A stretch of 8,053 nucleotides of DNA from CAZSTA01 sp964609495 [NCBI: uncultured bacterium] (GCA_964609495.1 CAZSTA010000171.1:1-8053); one strand, 5' to 3'; shown: positions 1 through 6,797, counted from the stretch's first letter. The notes: a model not told the origin generated them from the letters alone. Numbers and translations are program-made.

Positions 1-292
1 AATTAAAGGAGGAGATAGGGAAGGTATCTCTCCTAGGGGAGGTAGCGAAGCCAGGGTTATATGGGATAAGGGAGGATTCGACCTTATTAGAGGTGATAGT
101 CGAGTCAGGAGGTGCAGGCGATAGAGCTGATCTAGGGGAAGCTTCCTTAGTTAGAGATGGACAGAAGGTAGCTCTTGATCTTATCTCTCTTCTTGAGGAA
201 GGGGATACCACTAAGGATATGACCTTGCAGAGAGGGGATTTGATATTAATCCCGAAGATACCAGAATTAAAGGAGGAGATAGGAGAGGTATC
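1..292 (+). repeat. Near-identical direct DNA repeat (1-28 and 265-292)
   Basis: Bases 1-28 and 265-292 match except at two adjacent positions (20 and 21), with an offset of exactly 264 bp, one full SLBB unit. Both copies encode the inter-repeat linker LKEEIG followed by the first residues of the next unit. This suggests fairly recent duplication or gene conversion between neighbouring units. The left copy abuts the window edge, so the match may extend further. Confidence 0.8.
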
Positions 293-2657
293 GATACTGG
301 GAGAGGTCCTCAGTCCCGGTTTGTATAAGATCAGGGATGGAGATACTTTGCTCAAGGTGATAGTCCAAGCAGGTGGTCCAACCAATAAAGCGAGTTTAAT
401 TGAATCTTCCTTAGTCAGAGGCAAGGAGAAGCTTCCAGTGAATTTAGCTTCGCTCCTCGAAGGAAATATCTCTCAAGATTTGACTTTACGGAGTGGAGAT
501 TTAATTCTAGTTCCAAGTATCACAGAAACTCCGAAGATATCTTTACTAGGACAGATATCGAAGCCCGGATTTTATGAGATAAAGGAAGAGGATACTCTAC
601 TTGATATAATGATCAAGGCAGGAGGAACTACAGAGAAGGCTGATTTAACGGAAGCCTCTTTGGTAAGAGGAGAGAGGAAGATAAAGGTGGATTTAGCTTC
701 TCTTCTTCAGGAAGGAGATATGAGTAAGGATATCAAATTGCAGGATAATGATTTGATATTAGTCCCTGGTGTACGAGAGGTGGAGGTAAAATACGGAGAG
801 GTATCGATATTAGGGCAGGTTGCTAGTCCAGGGCTCTATAGAATTGGCAAAGGGGATACCCTGCTTGGAGTGATAGCTCAGGCTGGTGGAGCTGCAGAAG
901 AGGCTGATCTGGAGAACTCGATATTGACTAGAGATGGTAAGCAGCTAAATCTTGATCTACGATCTCTGTTGGAGGAAGGCGACACCAATTTCGATATGGA
1001 ACTGAAGGATAACGATCTAGTCCTGATCCCACGCAAATCCGATTCGAGAGATAAGGTGACGCTCTTCGGGGAGGTAAATAGGCCCGGCTCTTATCGGATA
1101 GATCGAGATGAGACCCTTCTCGACCTCATCGCTAGAGCAGGAGGGATTAAGGAGGATACCGCGGCAAACACAGCTACCATTAAGCGGGGGGCGCACCAAC
1201 TGTTGGTGAATCTAGATCAACTGCTTAGAGAGGGAGAGGTCAGCCAGAATATGGAACTTCGAGCAGGAGATATGATCTTCGTGCCTAAGAGTACTGCTCA
1301 AAATAAGGTATTCGTCTTTGGGCAGGTAGCTAATCCAGGGCTCTATGATATTACTCAGTCTGCAACCTTCCTTGATATTATAGCCAGAGCTGGAGGCTTA
1401 ACAGAGGATATATCTTACTCTACGGCAACTGTATCACGAGGCGTAAAGCAGATGACGATCGACCTCAATAAATTGTTACTGGAAGGAGATCTTAGCTATG
1501 ATGTCTTACTCGAGCCTAAGGACACGATAATCGTAAAAGGCAGACCTAGTAGTCAAGTATTCATCTTAGGAGAGATCGAGAAACCAGGCTCGTATCCCAT
1601 CGAGGATGGTGATACTTTAATAGACATCATAGCTAAGGCAGGAGGAACTACGGAGAGAGCTTTGTTGGAAAAAGCCACCATCGCTCGAGGAGATAGCGTC
1701 CTTGAAGTAGATCTACAGAAGTTGGTTAAGGGAGGAGATATTTCTCAGAATATACCTCTAAAATCTGACGATCTGATATTCATTCCGGAGAAGGTAAGAG
1801 GTAAGGTAGTGGTATTAGGGCAGGTGAATAATCCTGGGACTTATCAATTGGAGAATTCCTCGCTATTAGAAGTAATTGTTCAAGCAGGAGGCCCATCGGA
1901 GGGAGCTGATTTGACAGGTGCTACTTTGACGCGTGCTGGAAAGTTGATCGACCTCAAGTTAGATAAATTGCTGGAGGAGGGAGAGGCAAGCTATGATATA
2001 GCACTTCAGCCGGGAGATAAAATCTTCGTCCCCGATCTGGCAGAAAATCAAGTTCTAATACTAGGACAAGTGAACAGGCCTGGAGCATACGATATGAAGC
2101 CCGGAGAGAGCTTACTAAGGGCTATAACTCAGGCTGGGGGCCCAGCCGTCAACGCCTCCCTTTCCGCGGCAACGGTTATCCGAGGGGAGAGTGGAGAGGT
2201 CCACCAGGTAAACTTGAAGAGATTCCTCATCGAGGGAGATCGAAGTCAGGATATATCCTTGGAGCTAGGAGATACGATCTTTATTCCAGAGAAGACAGAA
2301 AATAGAATATATGTTTTAGGAGAGGTTAAAAATCCAGGCGTCTTTACTTATGAGGATTATATGAGCGTTCTCCAGGCTATAAGCTTGGCGGGAGGAGTTA
2401 CGAATAAGGCGATCTTGAGTAGGGTAAAGATCATAAGGGGTGATATCGATAGTCCAGAGATGATTCCAGCGGATGTGCGTAATCTGATTAAGAAAGGGGA
2501 TGTATCTCAGGATATAATCCTATTGCCCGGAGATGTGGTGTTTGTGCCTCAAACCTCTAAGCCTGATTGGGATAATATCTTACAATGGGTTAGTACAGTT
2601 GTAAATGGAATTAACCTCACGCTAGAATTGAGGCAAACCCTGAAGGATACATTTTAG
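1..2657 (+). CDS. Multi-repeat SLBB-domain protein, polysaccharide-export type (5' end outside window)
   Basis: Seen: the frame that ends at TAG 2655-2657 is open to the left edge (first full codon at 3), so the GTG at 93 falls inside a repeat and is not the start. The visible 884 codons are almost entirely ten tandem SLBB domains. Each follows the pattern V-x-hydrophobic-GQV-x-x-PG-x-Y, then TLLD-I-x-x-AGG, then a stretch ending in VDL-x-x-LL-x-EGD, then L-x-x-GD-hydrophobic-hydrophobic-VP. After the last domain come about 30 residues (from WDNILQW) forming one amphipathic helix to the C-terminus. Known: SLBB domains occur in Wza/GumB-type outer-membrane polysaccharide exporters, usually two or three copies behind a Poly_export domain, with a C-terminal helix that crosses or caps the outer membrane. 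Inference: a periplasmic or outer-membrane component of exopolysaccharide or capsule export. No Poly_export domain or signal peptide is visible, but both would lie upstream. The gene is convergent with the glycosidase gene to its right, so it is not in that transcription unit. Confidence 0.88.
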   Translation, partial: LKEEIGKVSLLGEVAKPGLYGIREDSTLLEVIVESGGAGDRADLGEASLVRDGQKVALDLISLLEEGDTTKDMTLQRGDLILIPKIPELKEEIGEVSILGEVLSPGLYKIRDGDTLLKVIVQAGGPTNKASLIESSLVRGKEKLPVNLASLLEGNISQDLTLRSGDLILVPSITETPKISLLGQISKPGFYEIKEEDTLLDIMIKAGGTTEKADLTEASLVRGERKIKVDLASLLQEGDMSKDIKLQDNDLILVPGVREVEVKYGEVSILGQVASPGLYRIGKGDTLLGVIAQAGGAAEEADLENSILTRDGKQLNLDLRSLLEEGDTNFDMELKDNDLVLIPRKSDSRDKVTLFGEVNRPGSYRIDRDETLLDLIARAGGIKEDTAANTATIKRGAHQLLVNLDQLLREGEVSQNMELRAGDMIFVPKSTAQNKVFVFGQVANPGLYDITQSATFLDIIARAGGLTEDISYSTATVSRGVKQMTIDLNKLLLEGDLSYDVLLEPKDTIIVKGRPSSQVFILGEIEKPGSYPIEDGDTLIDIIAKAGGTTERALLEKATIARGDSVLEVDLQKLVKGGDISQNIPLKSDDLIFIPEKVRGKVVVLGQVNNPGTYQLENSSLLEVIVQAGGPSEGADLTGATLTRAGKLIDLKLDKLLEEGEASYDIALQPGDKIFVPDLAENQVLILGQVNRPGAYDMKPGESLLRAITQAGGPAVNASLSAATVIRGESGEVHQVNLKRFLIEGDRSQDISLELGDTIFIPEKTENRIYVLGEVKNPGVFTYEDYMSVLQAISLAGGVTNKAILSRVKIIRGDIDSPEMIPADVRNLIKKGDVSQDIILLPGDVVFVPQTSKPDWDNILQWVSTVVNGINLTLELRQTLKDTF
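24..2549 (+). repeat. Tandem array of ten SLBB coding repeats
   Basis: Repeat units begin, at the first residue of the V-x-hydrophobic-GQV motif, near 24, 288, 537, 801, 1056, 1308, 1557, 1806, 2052 and 2307. The period is 246 to 264 bp, that is 82 to 88 codons. Units 1, 3 and 4 are closest in wording (for example ADL-x-EASLVR, LEEGDT, DLILIP/DLILVP). Units 1 and 3 are longest because they carry extra charged linkers before the next unit. Units 5 to 10 have shorter linkers and end in IFVP/IFIP-like strands. The array continues to the left edge, so the total number is unknown. Conservation is mostly at the protein level; DNA identity is clear only in short patches. Confidence 0.9.
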
Positions 2658-2664
2658 TGATGGG

Positions 2665-2714
2665 AAAGGGGAGAGGGAGATGATATAGCTAAGTATGTAA
2701 ACTCCCTCTCCTTT
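2665..2714. terminator. Hairpin between convergent genes, likely bidirectional terminator
   Basis: The purine-rich arm at 2670-2679 (GGAGAGGGAG) is perfectly complementary to 2702-2711 (CTCCCTCTCC). Flanking AAA (2665-2667) and TTT (2712-2714) can add three pairs if two G residues bulge. The loop is 22 nt. It begins 7 nt after the SLBB stop codon and ends 10 nt before the stop of the minus-strand glycosidase, the expected place for a shared terminator of convergent genes. No long T tract follows on either strand, so this is an imperfect intrinsic terminator. Confidence 0.6.
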
Positions 2715-2724
2715 ACTATGTATT

Positions 2725-3789
2725 TTACCGATCCTTTCTAGGCAATCTCTCCTCAACCGGCAACATAGACGGGAACTTCTTATGAGGCTCAGTTTGATAC
2801 CAGTAGGCGGTGCTTGAATAGTCATTGGAGAGGCAATTAGCATGCCCATGCTCGATCGTTACTTTGATCGACTTATCGAAGTAAATCGGATCTTCGATAT
2901 GGAAACGATAGACGGAGTTTTTGCCCTTCCAGGGCCACTCTTCAGTGCCGCTATAGACAGTCAATCCGTGATAAGGGGCATTGAACTCCTCTCTGGGGGA
3001 ATAAGCGGTGTTGAAATAATCCTCAGTGCCAGTTCCATAGATGGTCAGAGAGTCATCTCCATCTATGAAGATCATATCGTCTCCCTCTCCATACCAATCG
3101 TTCTTCTGCCTCTCAAAGCAGTCGATATTGAGATTGCACCCGACATAATGACCCTTACCCTCAGCCTCTAGGATAACATAGTTATCCCTTCCATCAAGAT
3201 TAGGAGTTGCCCATATCTTCTCTCTAGCCTCATTATCGGTCAGAGGGATGTTTTCCCCCCAACCCTGGGTTGGATTCTGTCTGTGCCACTGGGCATGAAA
3301 TCTTCCTAGATCTTCTTCCAGTTTATCGTATTCCTCATAATCGATGTAGAAATAGACAGCTCCCTTGTTATCACACTCGCTAATTATCTCGATCCTAGCG
3401 CCATCGGAGAAGGGCATCGGGAAGAAGCAATTAAATCCTCTCCCAGAGGAGGGACTCATAGTAAGTGGTAAAGAGGTGAAGTTCTTAATTATCCCATGCC
3501 CGACCCCAAAGAAATCTCCGAGGGGAACTTCTACACTGGGATTCTCCTCCCCATCCCAAAACATCCTGAGCAATAGTTTACGGGTAAAAGCTTCCTCTCG
3601 AAAGCCAAGAGTCATCCAGATATGTTTGATGCACCCTGCTCCCTTGATCTCAGCGATCACCCTCTTATCTCCTGGCTTGAAATCCCACCAATCCCTATTT
3701 CCTCCAGTCTTATCATAGCTGGAGATTCTTCTCCTCTTACAATTTCTTAATTTCGGTAGATCACCCAAAGAGCTTCCTACTAATTTCAT
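2725..3789 (-). CDS. DUF2961 / GH172-family glycoside hydrolase
   Basis: A 354-residue protein that reads as a complete DUF2961 domain. Landmarks in order: SSYDKTGGNRDWW (23-35), CIKHIWMT (53-60), a stretch ending FFGVGHG (93-99), CFFPMPF (121-127), WYGEGDD (232-238), YGTGTEDYF (251-259), YHGLT (273-277) and IEHGHAN (312-318). Known: DUF2961 is now GH172, whose characterised members act on alpha-fructofuranosyl (difructose dianhydride I) or alpha-D-arabinofuranosyl linkages. From memory, the catalytic glutamates of the Bifidobacterium dentium enzyme are 21 residues apart (E270 nucleophile, E291 acid/base). Here E235 (in YGEGDD) and E256 (in GTEDY) are also 21 apart, so I infer they are the catalytic pair. 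No signal peptide is visible, so it is probably cytoplasmic. ATG 3789 is chosen because an in-frame TGA lies two codons upstream and the family motifs begin soon after; no strong Shine-Dalgarno sits at the usual distance. Transcribed divergently from the operon at 4095. The exact sugar is not determined. Confidence 0.85.
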   Translation of the reverse strand: MKLVGSSLGDLPKLRNCKRRRISSYDKTGGNRDWWDFKPGDKRVIAEIKGAGCIKHIWMTLGFREEAFTRKLLLRMFWDGEENPSVEVPLGDFFGVGHGIIKNFTSLPLTMSPSSGRGFNCFFPMPFSDGARIEIISECDNKGAVYFYIDYEEYDKLEEDLGRFHAQWHRQNPTQGWGENIPLTDNEAREKIWATPNLDGRDNYVILEAEGKGHYVGCNLNIDCFERQKNDWYGEGDDMIFIDGDDSLTIYGTGTEDYFNTAYSPREEFNAPYHGLTVYSGTEEWPWKGKNSVYRFHIEDPIYFDKSIKVTIEHGHANCLSNDYSSTAYWYQTEPHKKFPSMLPVEERLPRKDR

Positions 3790-3930
3790 TTTTCATCTTT
3801 GACCTGGCTCTTGAAATAATACCAGATCTACTACCTCCTTTCTAATTCCTCCCCGAACTTTTTTAGTCCTCGATTTCCTAACTTTAAACGATCCGGTTAT
3901 TAACATAATGATGAAACAGATCGCAACTAT

Positions 3931-3959
3931 ATCATAGCATAGTCAATTCTAATTATCAA
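3931..3959 (-). promoter_or_regulatory. Predicted sigma70-type promoter of the GH172 gene
   Basis: On the minus strand TTGATA (3959-3954) is followed after exactly 17 nt by TATGAT (3936-3931), each one mismatch from the TTGACA/TATAAT consensus. Transcription would begin near 3924, giving a leader of roughly 135 nt before ATG 3789. The -10 element overlaps one of the ATAGC motifs. Confidence 0.55.
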
Positions 3960-4050
3960 GACCTTTTTAGAAAATTATGCTATATAAAATCAAGTGAATG
4001 ATAGCGATCCCAGAATATTTAAATTAATTGCCTAGACAAAGCATAGCTAT
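3934..4050. promoter_or_regulatory. Candidate shared operator sites (ATAGC/GCTAT motifs)
   Basis: ATAGCATA at 3934-3941 and its reverse complement TATGCTAT at 3976-3983 form an 8-bp inverted repeat. ATAGCTAT at 4043-4050 is a perfect palindrome of the same half-site, and a lone ATAGC lies at 4001-4005. The first copy overlaps the -10 of the minus-strand promoter; the last lies between -35 and -10 of the plus-strand promoter. Binding by one repressor at both ends is an inference. No regulator gene is in the window. Confidence 0.35.
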
Positions 4051-4062
4051 TTATGATATAAT
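4033..4062 (+). promoter_or_regulatory. Predicted sigma70-type promoter of the rightward operon
   Basis: TAGACA (4033-4038, five of six to TTGACA) is separated by 18 nt from a perfect TATAAT (4057-4062). A TG at 4054-4055 one base before it makes an extended -10. AT-rich sequence precedes the -35. Transcription would start near 4069, about 25 nt before the first gene, whose Shine-Dalgarno GGAGGG (4083-4088) is 6 nt from ATG 4095. Confidence 0.7.
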
Positions 4063-4094
4063 ATTCTTAATTCTCTATAACTGGAGGGATTTAT

Positions 4095-5717
4095 ATGACA
4101 GAGCTGGATATAATAGCAGATATTACCGCAAGAGCAGGCATTTTGATAGATTGTCTTAGAAATTGTCTGGATAGAGAGCAAGAAGTGGCGCGCCCCTTCT
4201 TCTACTATCATGTTTCTACTCCTAAACCAGTAGCGTATCATTCCTTTTGGGATATCTCAGATATGGTATTTCGAGGGGCTGATGCTCTGCTGAAACTCGC
4301 CCGCATTACTAAAAAGGAGGAAGCTGAAGAGGCGGCTAGTTGGCTTCTTCCCCTAGTTGAGGGATGTCTTGATCGAGGGAACGGATTGAACTTCCGAATG
4401 GCTGACAAGCATTATAGTAAGGATTATGTGATGACCCATGATCTCGGACGCGGTCTTCTTGGAACTACCGCTTTTCTGCGTTATGGAGGAGTAAGCAGGA
4501 TGAGAGATAGACTATCTCGCTTCCTCGATCGTGTGGAGGAATTGTATAAAGAGGGAAGAGGAGCCTCATCATATTTAATCGATGCCAACGGGTTTACCCC
4601 CTATGAAGGGGAGGTATGTCAGCCTGTTACATCAGGGCGTCTGGTATGGCCGTTAGTTGAATATTTCAAAGCGACCGGAGATGAACGGGCATTACCGCTC
4701 TTAGATAATTTAATCAAGGTCAACCTTGATACCTCTTTCAATGAAGATGGAACGATTAAGCCAACTGCTGGAAAGCATTTTCACTCTGTATCTGGCTTGA
4801 TCACTGGAATCGCGATGTTTGCCAGCATAATATCAGATAGAGCGTTGTTGGAGAGAGCAAGACTTATCTTCGATCGAGGTCTCGTTCCTGAAGGCTCCAG
4901 TTGGGGATGGTTCACGGAGAGGGTCGGTGGTGATCTTCATGAGGGAGAAGGTTGCTGTACCGCTGATATGATTCAAGGAGCGATAACTTTTGGGAAAGCT
5001 GGATTCCCCGAATATTTCGAGAAAGCTGAATGCTGGCTCAGGAATGGTTTGTTTGGAGGGCAGGTAGTTGATACCTCTTGGTTTGGAAAGACTCCATCAA
5101 AAATTATGCCCTCCAATCACATGATGCCTGTCGATATGATCAGCGCTCCCTATGAATTGTCCGTAGAGGAAGCCAAGGAGAAAGTTCGAGGGATAATTTA
5201 TGGATTTGGTGGTCCAGCGGAATTCATCTCTGAGTATAGAGCATGTGAATTTCAGATGTGTTGTTCTGCTCAAGGGGCTGATGCCATCTATGATGCTTGG
5301 GAGGCTGTGATCACGAGGGATGCTCTTGGAGATAAGGTCAATCTCCTCTTGACTAGAGAGGATGATAGATTATCTATTGAGAGTGAAATTCCCTTCGCTG
5401 GAAAGATATCCCTTATGGCAAAGATGGATGGGGTCTTACCTCTTGTTCGCCTACCCAATTGGGTCGATAAGAAGGCTATGTCGGTAAAGATTGGAGAGAA
5501 GAAGGTGAACTATTTCCAGGCAGGTGCTTATCTCGGAACGCGTCGATTAACGAGTGGCGAGAGGTTCACGATCGAATTTCCTCTCCCGCGGCGTGAAGGA
5601 AAGGAGGTTATACAAGGACGTACTTACAATGTTAAGTGGGTTGGTAATACGGTAATAGAGGTTACTCCAGAGAAAGGAGAGTTATTCGCTCCCTATTTTG
5701 GAGGACGTAAGCTATAG
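4095..5717 (+). CDS. GH127-like (beta-L-arabinofuranosidase-like) protein
   Basis: A 540-residue soluble protein without a signal peptide. The long helical first part (about residues 1-405) looks like an (alpha/alpha)6 barrel, followed by beta-rich modules to the end, the general layout of GH127/DUF1680 proteins, which are usually 600 residues or more. Known: in the GH127 enzyme HypBA1 a zinc ion is held by Glu338, Cys340, Cys417 and Cys418, with Cys417 as nucleophile. Here E285-G-C287 is followed 102 residues later by C389-C390 in MCCSAQGA, matching a Glu-x-Cys plus Cys-Cys arrangement. H228 and H230 (KHFHS) precede it, where GH127 proteins carry a conserved histidine. I infer a thiol-and-zinc glycosidase of this clan, but overall similarity is remote and the sugar is unknown. 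Odd: a second cysteine, C288, abuts the first Glu-x-Cys motif. ATG 4095 has GGAGGG 6 nt upstream. First gene of the operon; the next starts 23 nt downstream. Confidence 0.65.
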   Translation: MTELDIIADITARAGILIDCLRNCLDREQEVARPFFYYHVSTPKPVAYHSFWDISDMVFRGADALLKLARITKKEEAEEAASWLLPLVEGCLDRGNGLNFRMADKHYSKDYVMTHDLGRGLLGTTAFLRYGGVSRMRDRLSRFLDRVEELYKEGRGASSYLIDANGFTPYEGEVCQPVTSGRLVWPLVEYFKATGDERALPLLDNLIKVNLDTSFNEDGTIKPTAGKHFHSVSGLITGIAMFASIISDRALLERARLIFDRGLVPEGSSWGWFTERVGGDLHEGEGCCTADMIQGAITFGKAGFPEYFEKAECWLRNGLFGGQVVDTSWFGKTPSKIMPSNHMMPVDMISAPYELSVEEAKEKVRGIIYGFGGPAEFISEYRACEFQMCCSAQGADAIYDAWEAVITRDALGDKVNLLLTREDDRLSIESEIPFAGKISLMAKMDGVLPLVRLPNWVDKKAMSVKIGEKKVNYFQAGAYLGTRRLTSGERFTIEFPLPRREGKEVIQGRTYNVKWVGNTVIEVTPEKGELFAPYFGGRKL

Positions 5718-5740
5718 TCGATAATCTTAGGAGGAAGAAG

Positions 5741-6715
5741 ATGAAGGGAATATCAAGCAAATTTGTGCATAAGCAGAATGACATCGTTCCCAGATGCCAC
5801 GCTTCCAGCATCGTTGAATTAGAAAATGGTGATTTTCTATGCGGCTTTTATGGAGGAAGTGGCGAGAGCAATGTTGATGAAGCAAATTTCTTCTCAAGAC
5901 TCAAGAAGGGGACTGATCGCTGGATGCCGATAAGGGCATTTGCTAAGTTCCCTGGCCATGCTATGGGGAATATCCGCTTCTTCCACTATGGCAAAAGCGT
6001 TTGTGTTATCTATGCCGCGAACTTCGGTAAGTGGTGTCGCGGAGGAAGCAGGCTATATTTTGCGACGAGTGAGGACTATGGTTATACCTGGTCTGAGCCG
6101 AAGCATATCGAGGTAGATATCCCGGTTCTTGGCAAGAATAAGGGTATCGTCCTCAAAAATGGTTCGATACTCCTTCCCTTGACCTACGAGCCGACTGAAC
6201 TCTACGTTATTCCTCCAACGGGGGTGTTAATATCCGAAGATGGGGGGGCAACATGGCAACGTTATGGTGATATAAGAGCTGAAGATAATTGCTGGGTTTT
6301 GCAAGGAACATGCGTTGAGAATGAAGATGATTCAATACTGATGTTGCTTCGCTCCACCGGTGGTCGGATCTATAGCGTGGTTGGAACTGATGGGGGGAAG
6401 AATTGGCCGGAGGTCGCAACCCGAACGGAGTTGCCGAACAATCACAGTGGAATTGATATGACTCGTCTGAAGGATGGCAATCTTGTCCTCGCCTTCAATA
6501 ATCAGGAGAATGAGGAGCTTAGGACTCCTTTAAATTCCGCTTTGTCAACTGATAATGGCGAAACATGGCCCTATATGATAACCCTTGAGGATGGCGAGGG
6601 TGAATACTCCTATCCCGCGATCATTCAGGATTCGGAGGGATTGATCCATGTTACATACACCTATCTTAGAACTCACATAAAGCATATCACCTTCTCAGAG
6701 GATATCTTCTCATAG
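5741..6715 (+). CDS. BNR/Asp-box sialidase-superfamily protein (predicted neuraminidase, COG4692-like)
   Basis: A 324-residue protein, the usual size for a single six-bladed beta-propeller. Asp boxes of the S-x-D-x-G-x-T-W type lie at 110-117 (SEDYGYTW), 165-172 (SEDGGATW) and 269-276 (STDNGETW), with a degenerate one at 215-222 (GTDGGKNW). The early CHASSIVELENGD (19-31), NNHSGIDM (233-240) and the final EYSYPAIIQ (288-296) with HVTYTYLRTHIKHI are typical of the family called predicted neuraminidase (PF13088). Candidate active-site residues are R18, R204, E288 and Y290; the classical Arg-Ile-Pro of true sialidases is not seen, so sialic acid as substrate is doubtful and another acidic or deoxy sugar is possible. 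There is no signal peptide, so it is probably cytoplasmic. AGGAGG (5729-5734) lies 6 nt before ATG 5741. The 23-nt gap to the preceding gene points to co-transcription. Confidence 0.8.
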   Translation: MKGISSKFVHKQNDIVPRCHASSIVELENGDFLCGFYGGSGESNVDEANFFSRLKKGTDRWMPIRAFAKFPGHAMGNIRFFHYGKSVCVIYAANFGKWCRGGSRLYFATSEDYGYTWSEPKHIEVDIPVLGKNKGIVLKNGSILLPLTYEPTELYVIPPTGVLISEDGGATWQRYGDIRAEDNCWVLQGTCVENEDDSILMLLRSTGGRIYSVVGTDGGKNWPEVATRTELPNNHSGIDMTRLKDGNLVLAFNNQENEELRTPLNSALSTDNGETWPYMITLEDGEGEYSYPAIIQDSEGLIHVTYTYLRTHIKHITFSEDIFS

Positions 6716-6797
6716 TGATCTAAGATTACGGAGCTGTATTATCTGGCAGTATAGTTTGATCGAAGTTTTCATCAAAAAATTGTGAAAGGAGAATTAT
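6716..6797 (+). other. Intra-operon gap with weak stem-loop
   Basis: The 82-nt gap between the sialidase-like gene and the amidohydrolase holds a small stem-loop at 6756-6775 (TTGAT pairing with ATCAA, then GAA with TTC past one bulged C). No T tract follows, so it is not a convincing terminator. A TATAGT at 6750-6755 lacks a good -35. I treat the three plus-strand genes as one operon. The Shine-Dalgarno of the next gene, AAAGGAGA (6785-6792), lies at the right end. Confidence 0.4.

Larger units (their letters stand above)
3790..4094. other. Divergent intergenic control region
   Basis: A 305-bp AT-rich stretch between the leftward GH172 gene and the rightward operon. It holds one recognisable promoter per direction, several ATAGC/GCTAT motifs, and a leader of roughly 130 nt for the minus-strand gene that contains an isolated Shine-Dalgarno-like sequence. 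No convincing gene lies in it. A 37-codon minus-strand frame (3793-3906) ends just before the GH172 start but lacks a ribosome binding site. Confidence 0.7.

Noticed and set aside
1017-1199. Minus-strand frame inside the SLBB gene
   Set aside because: Lies wholly antisense to a conserved repeat and has no recognisable domain.
24-2549. CRISPR-like or satellite interpretation of the regular spacing
   Set aside because: The 246-264 bp period is in frame, diverges like protein repeats, and lacks short identical repeats with unique spacers.
93-2657. GTG at 93 as the start of the SLBB gene
   Set aside because: The same frame is open back to base 3 and encodes the first half of an SLBB unit, so the GTG is internal.
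2842-3171. 109-codon plus-strand frame
   Set aside because: Antisense to the GH172 gene, whose codons encode conserved family motifs here; nothing recognisable in its own translation.
3365-3718. 117-codon plus-strand frame
   Set aside because: Also antisense to the conserved N-terminal half of GH172; low-complexity, no family resemblance.
3793-3906. 37-codon minus-strand small frame in the GH172 leader
   Set aside because: No Shine-Dalgarno before its ATG and a basic composition without a recognisable motif. Kept only as part of the leader finding, not called a gene.
4047-4241. Minus-strand frame over the start of the GH127-like gene
   Set aside because: Overlaps the well-supported plus-strand promoter, ribosome binding site and start.
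6207-6419. Minus-strand frame inside the sialidase-like gene
   Set aside because: Antisense to the Asp-box region; no domain.
6756-6775. Stem-loop as a terminator after the sialidase-like gene
   Set aside because: Short bulged stem followed by A residues rather than T residues, and the next gene follows closely on the same strand.
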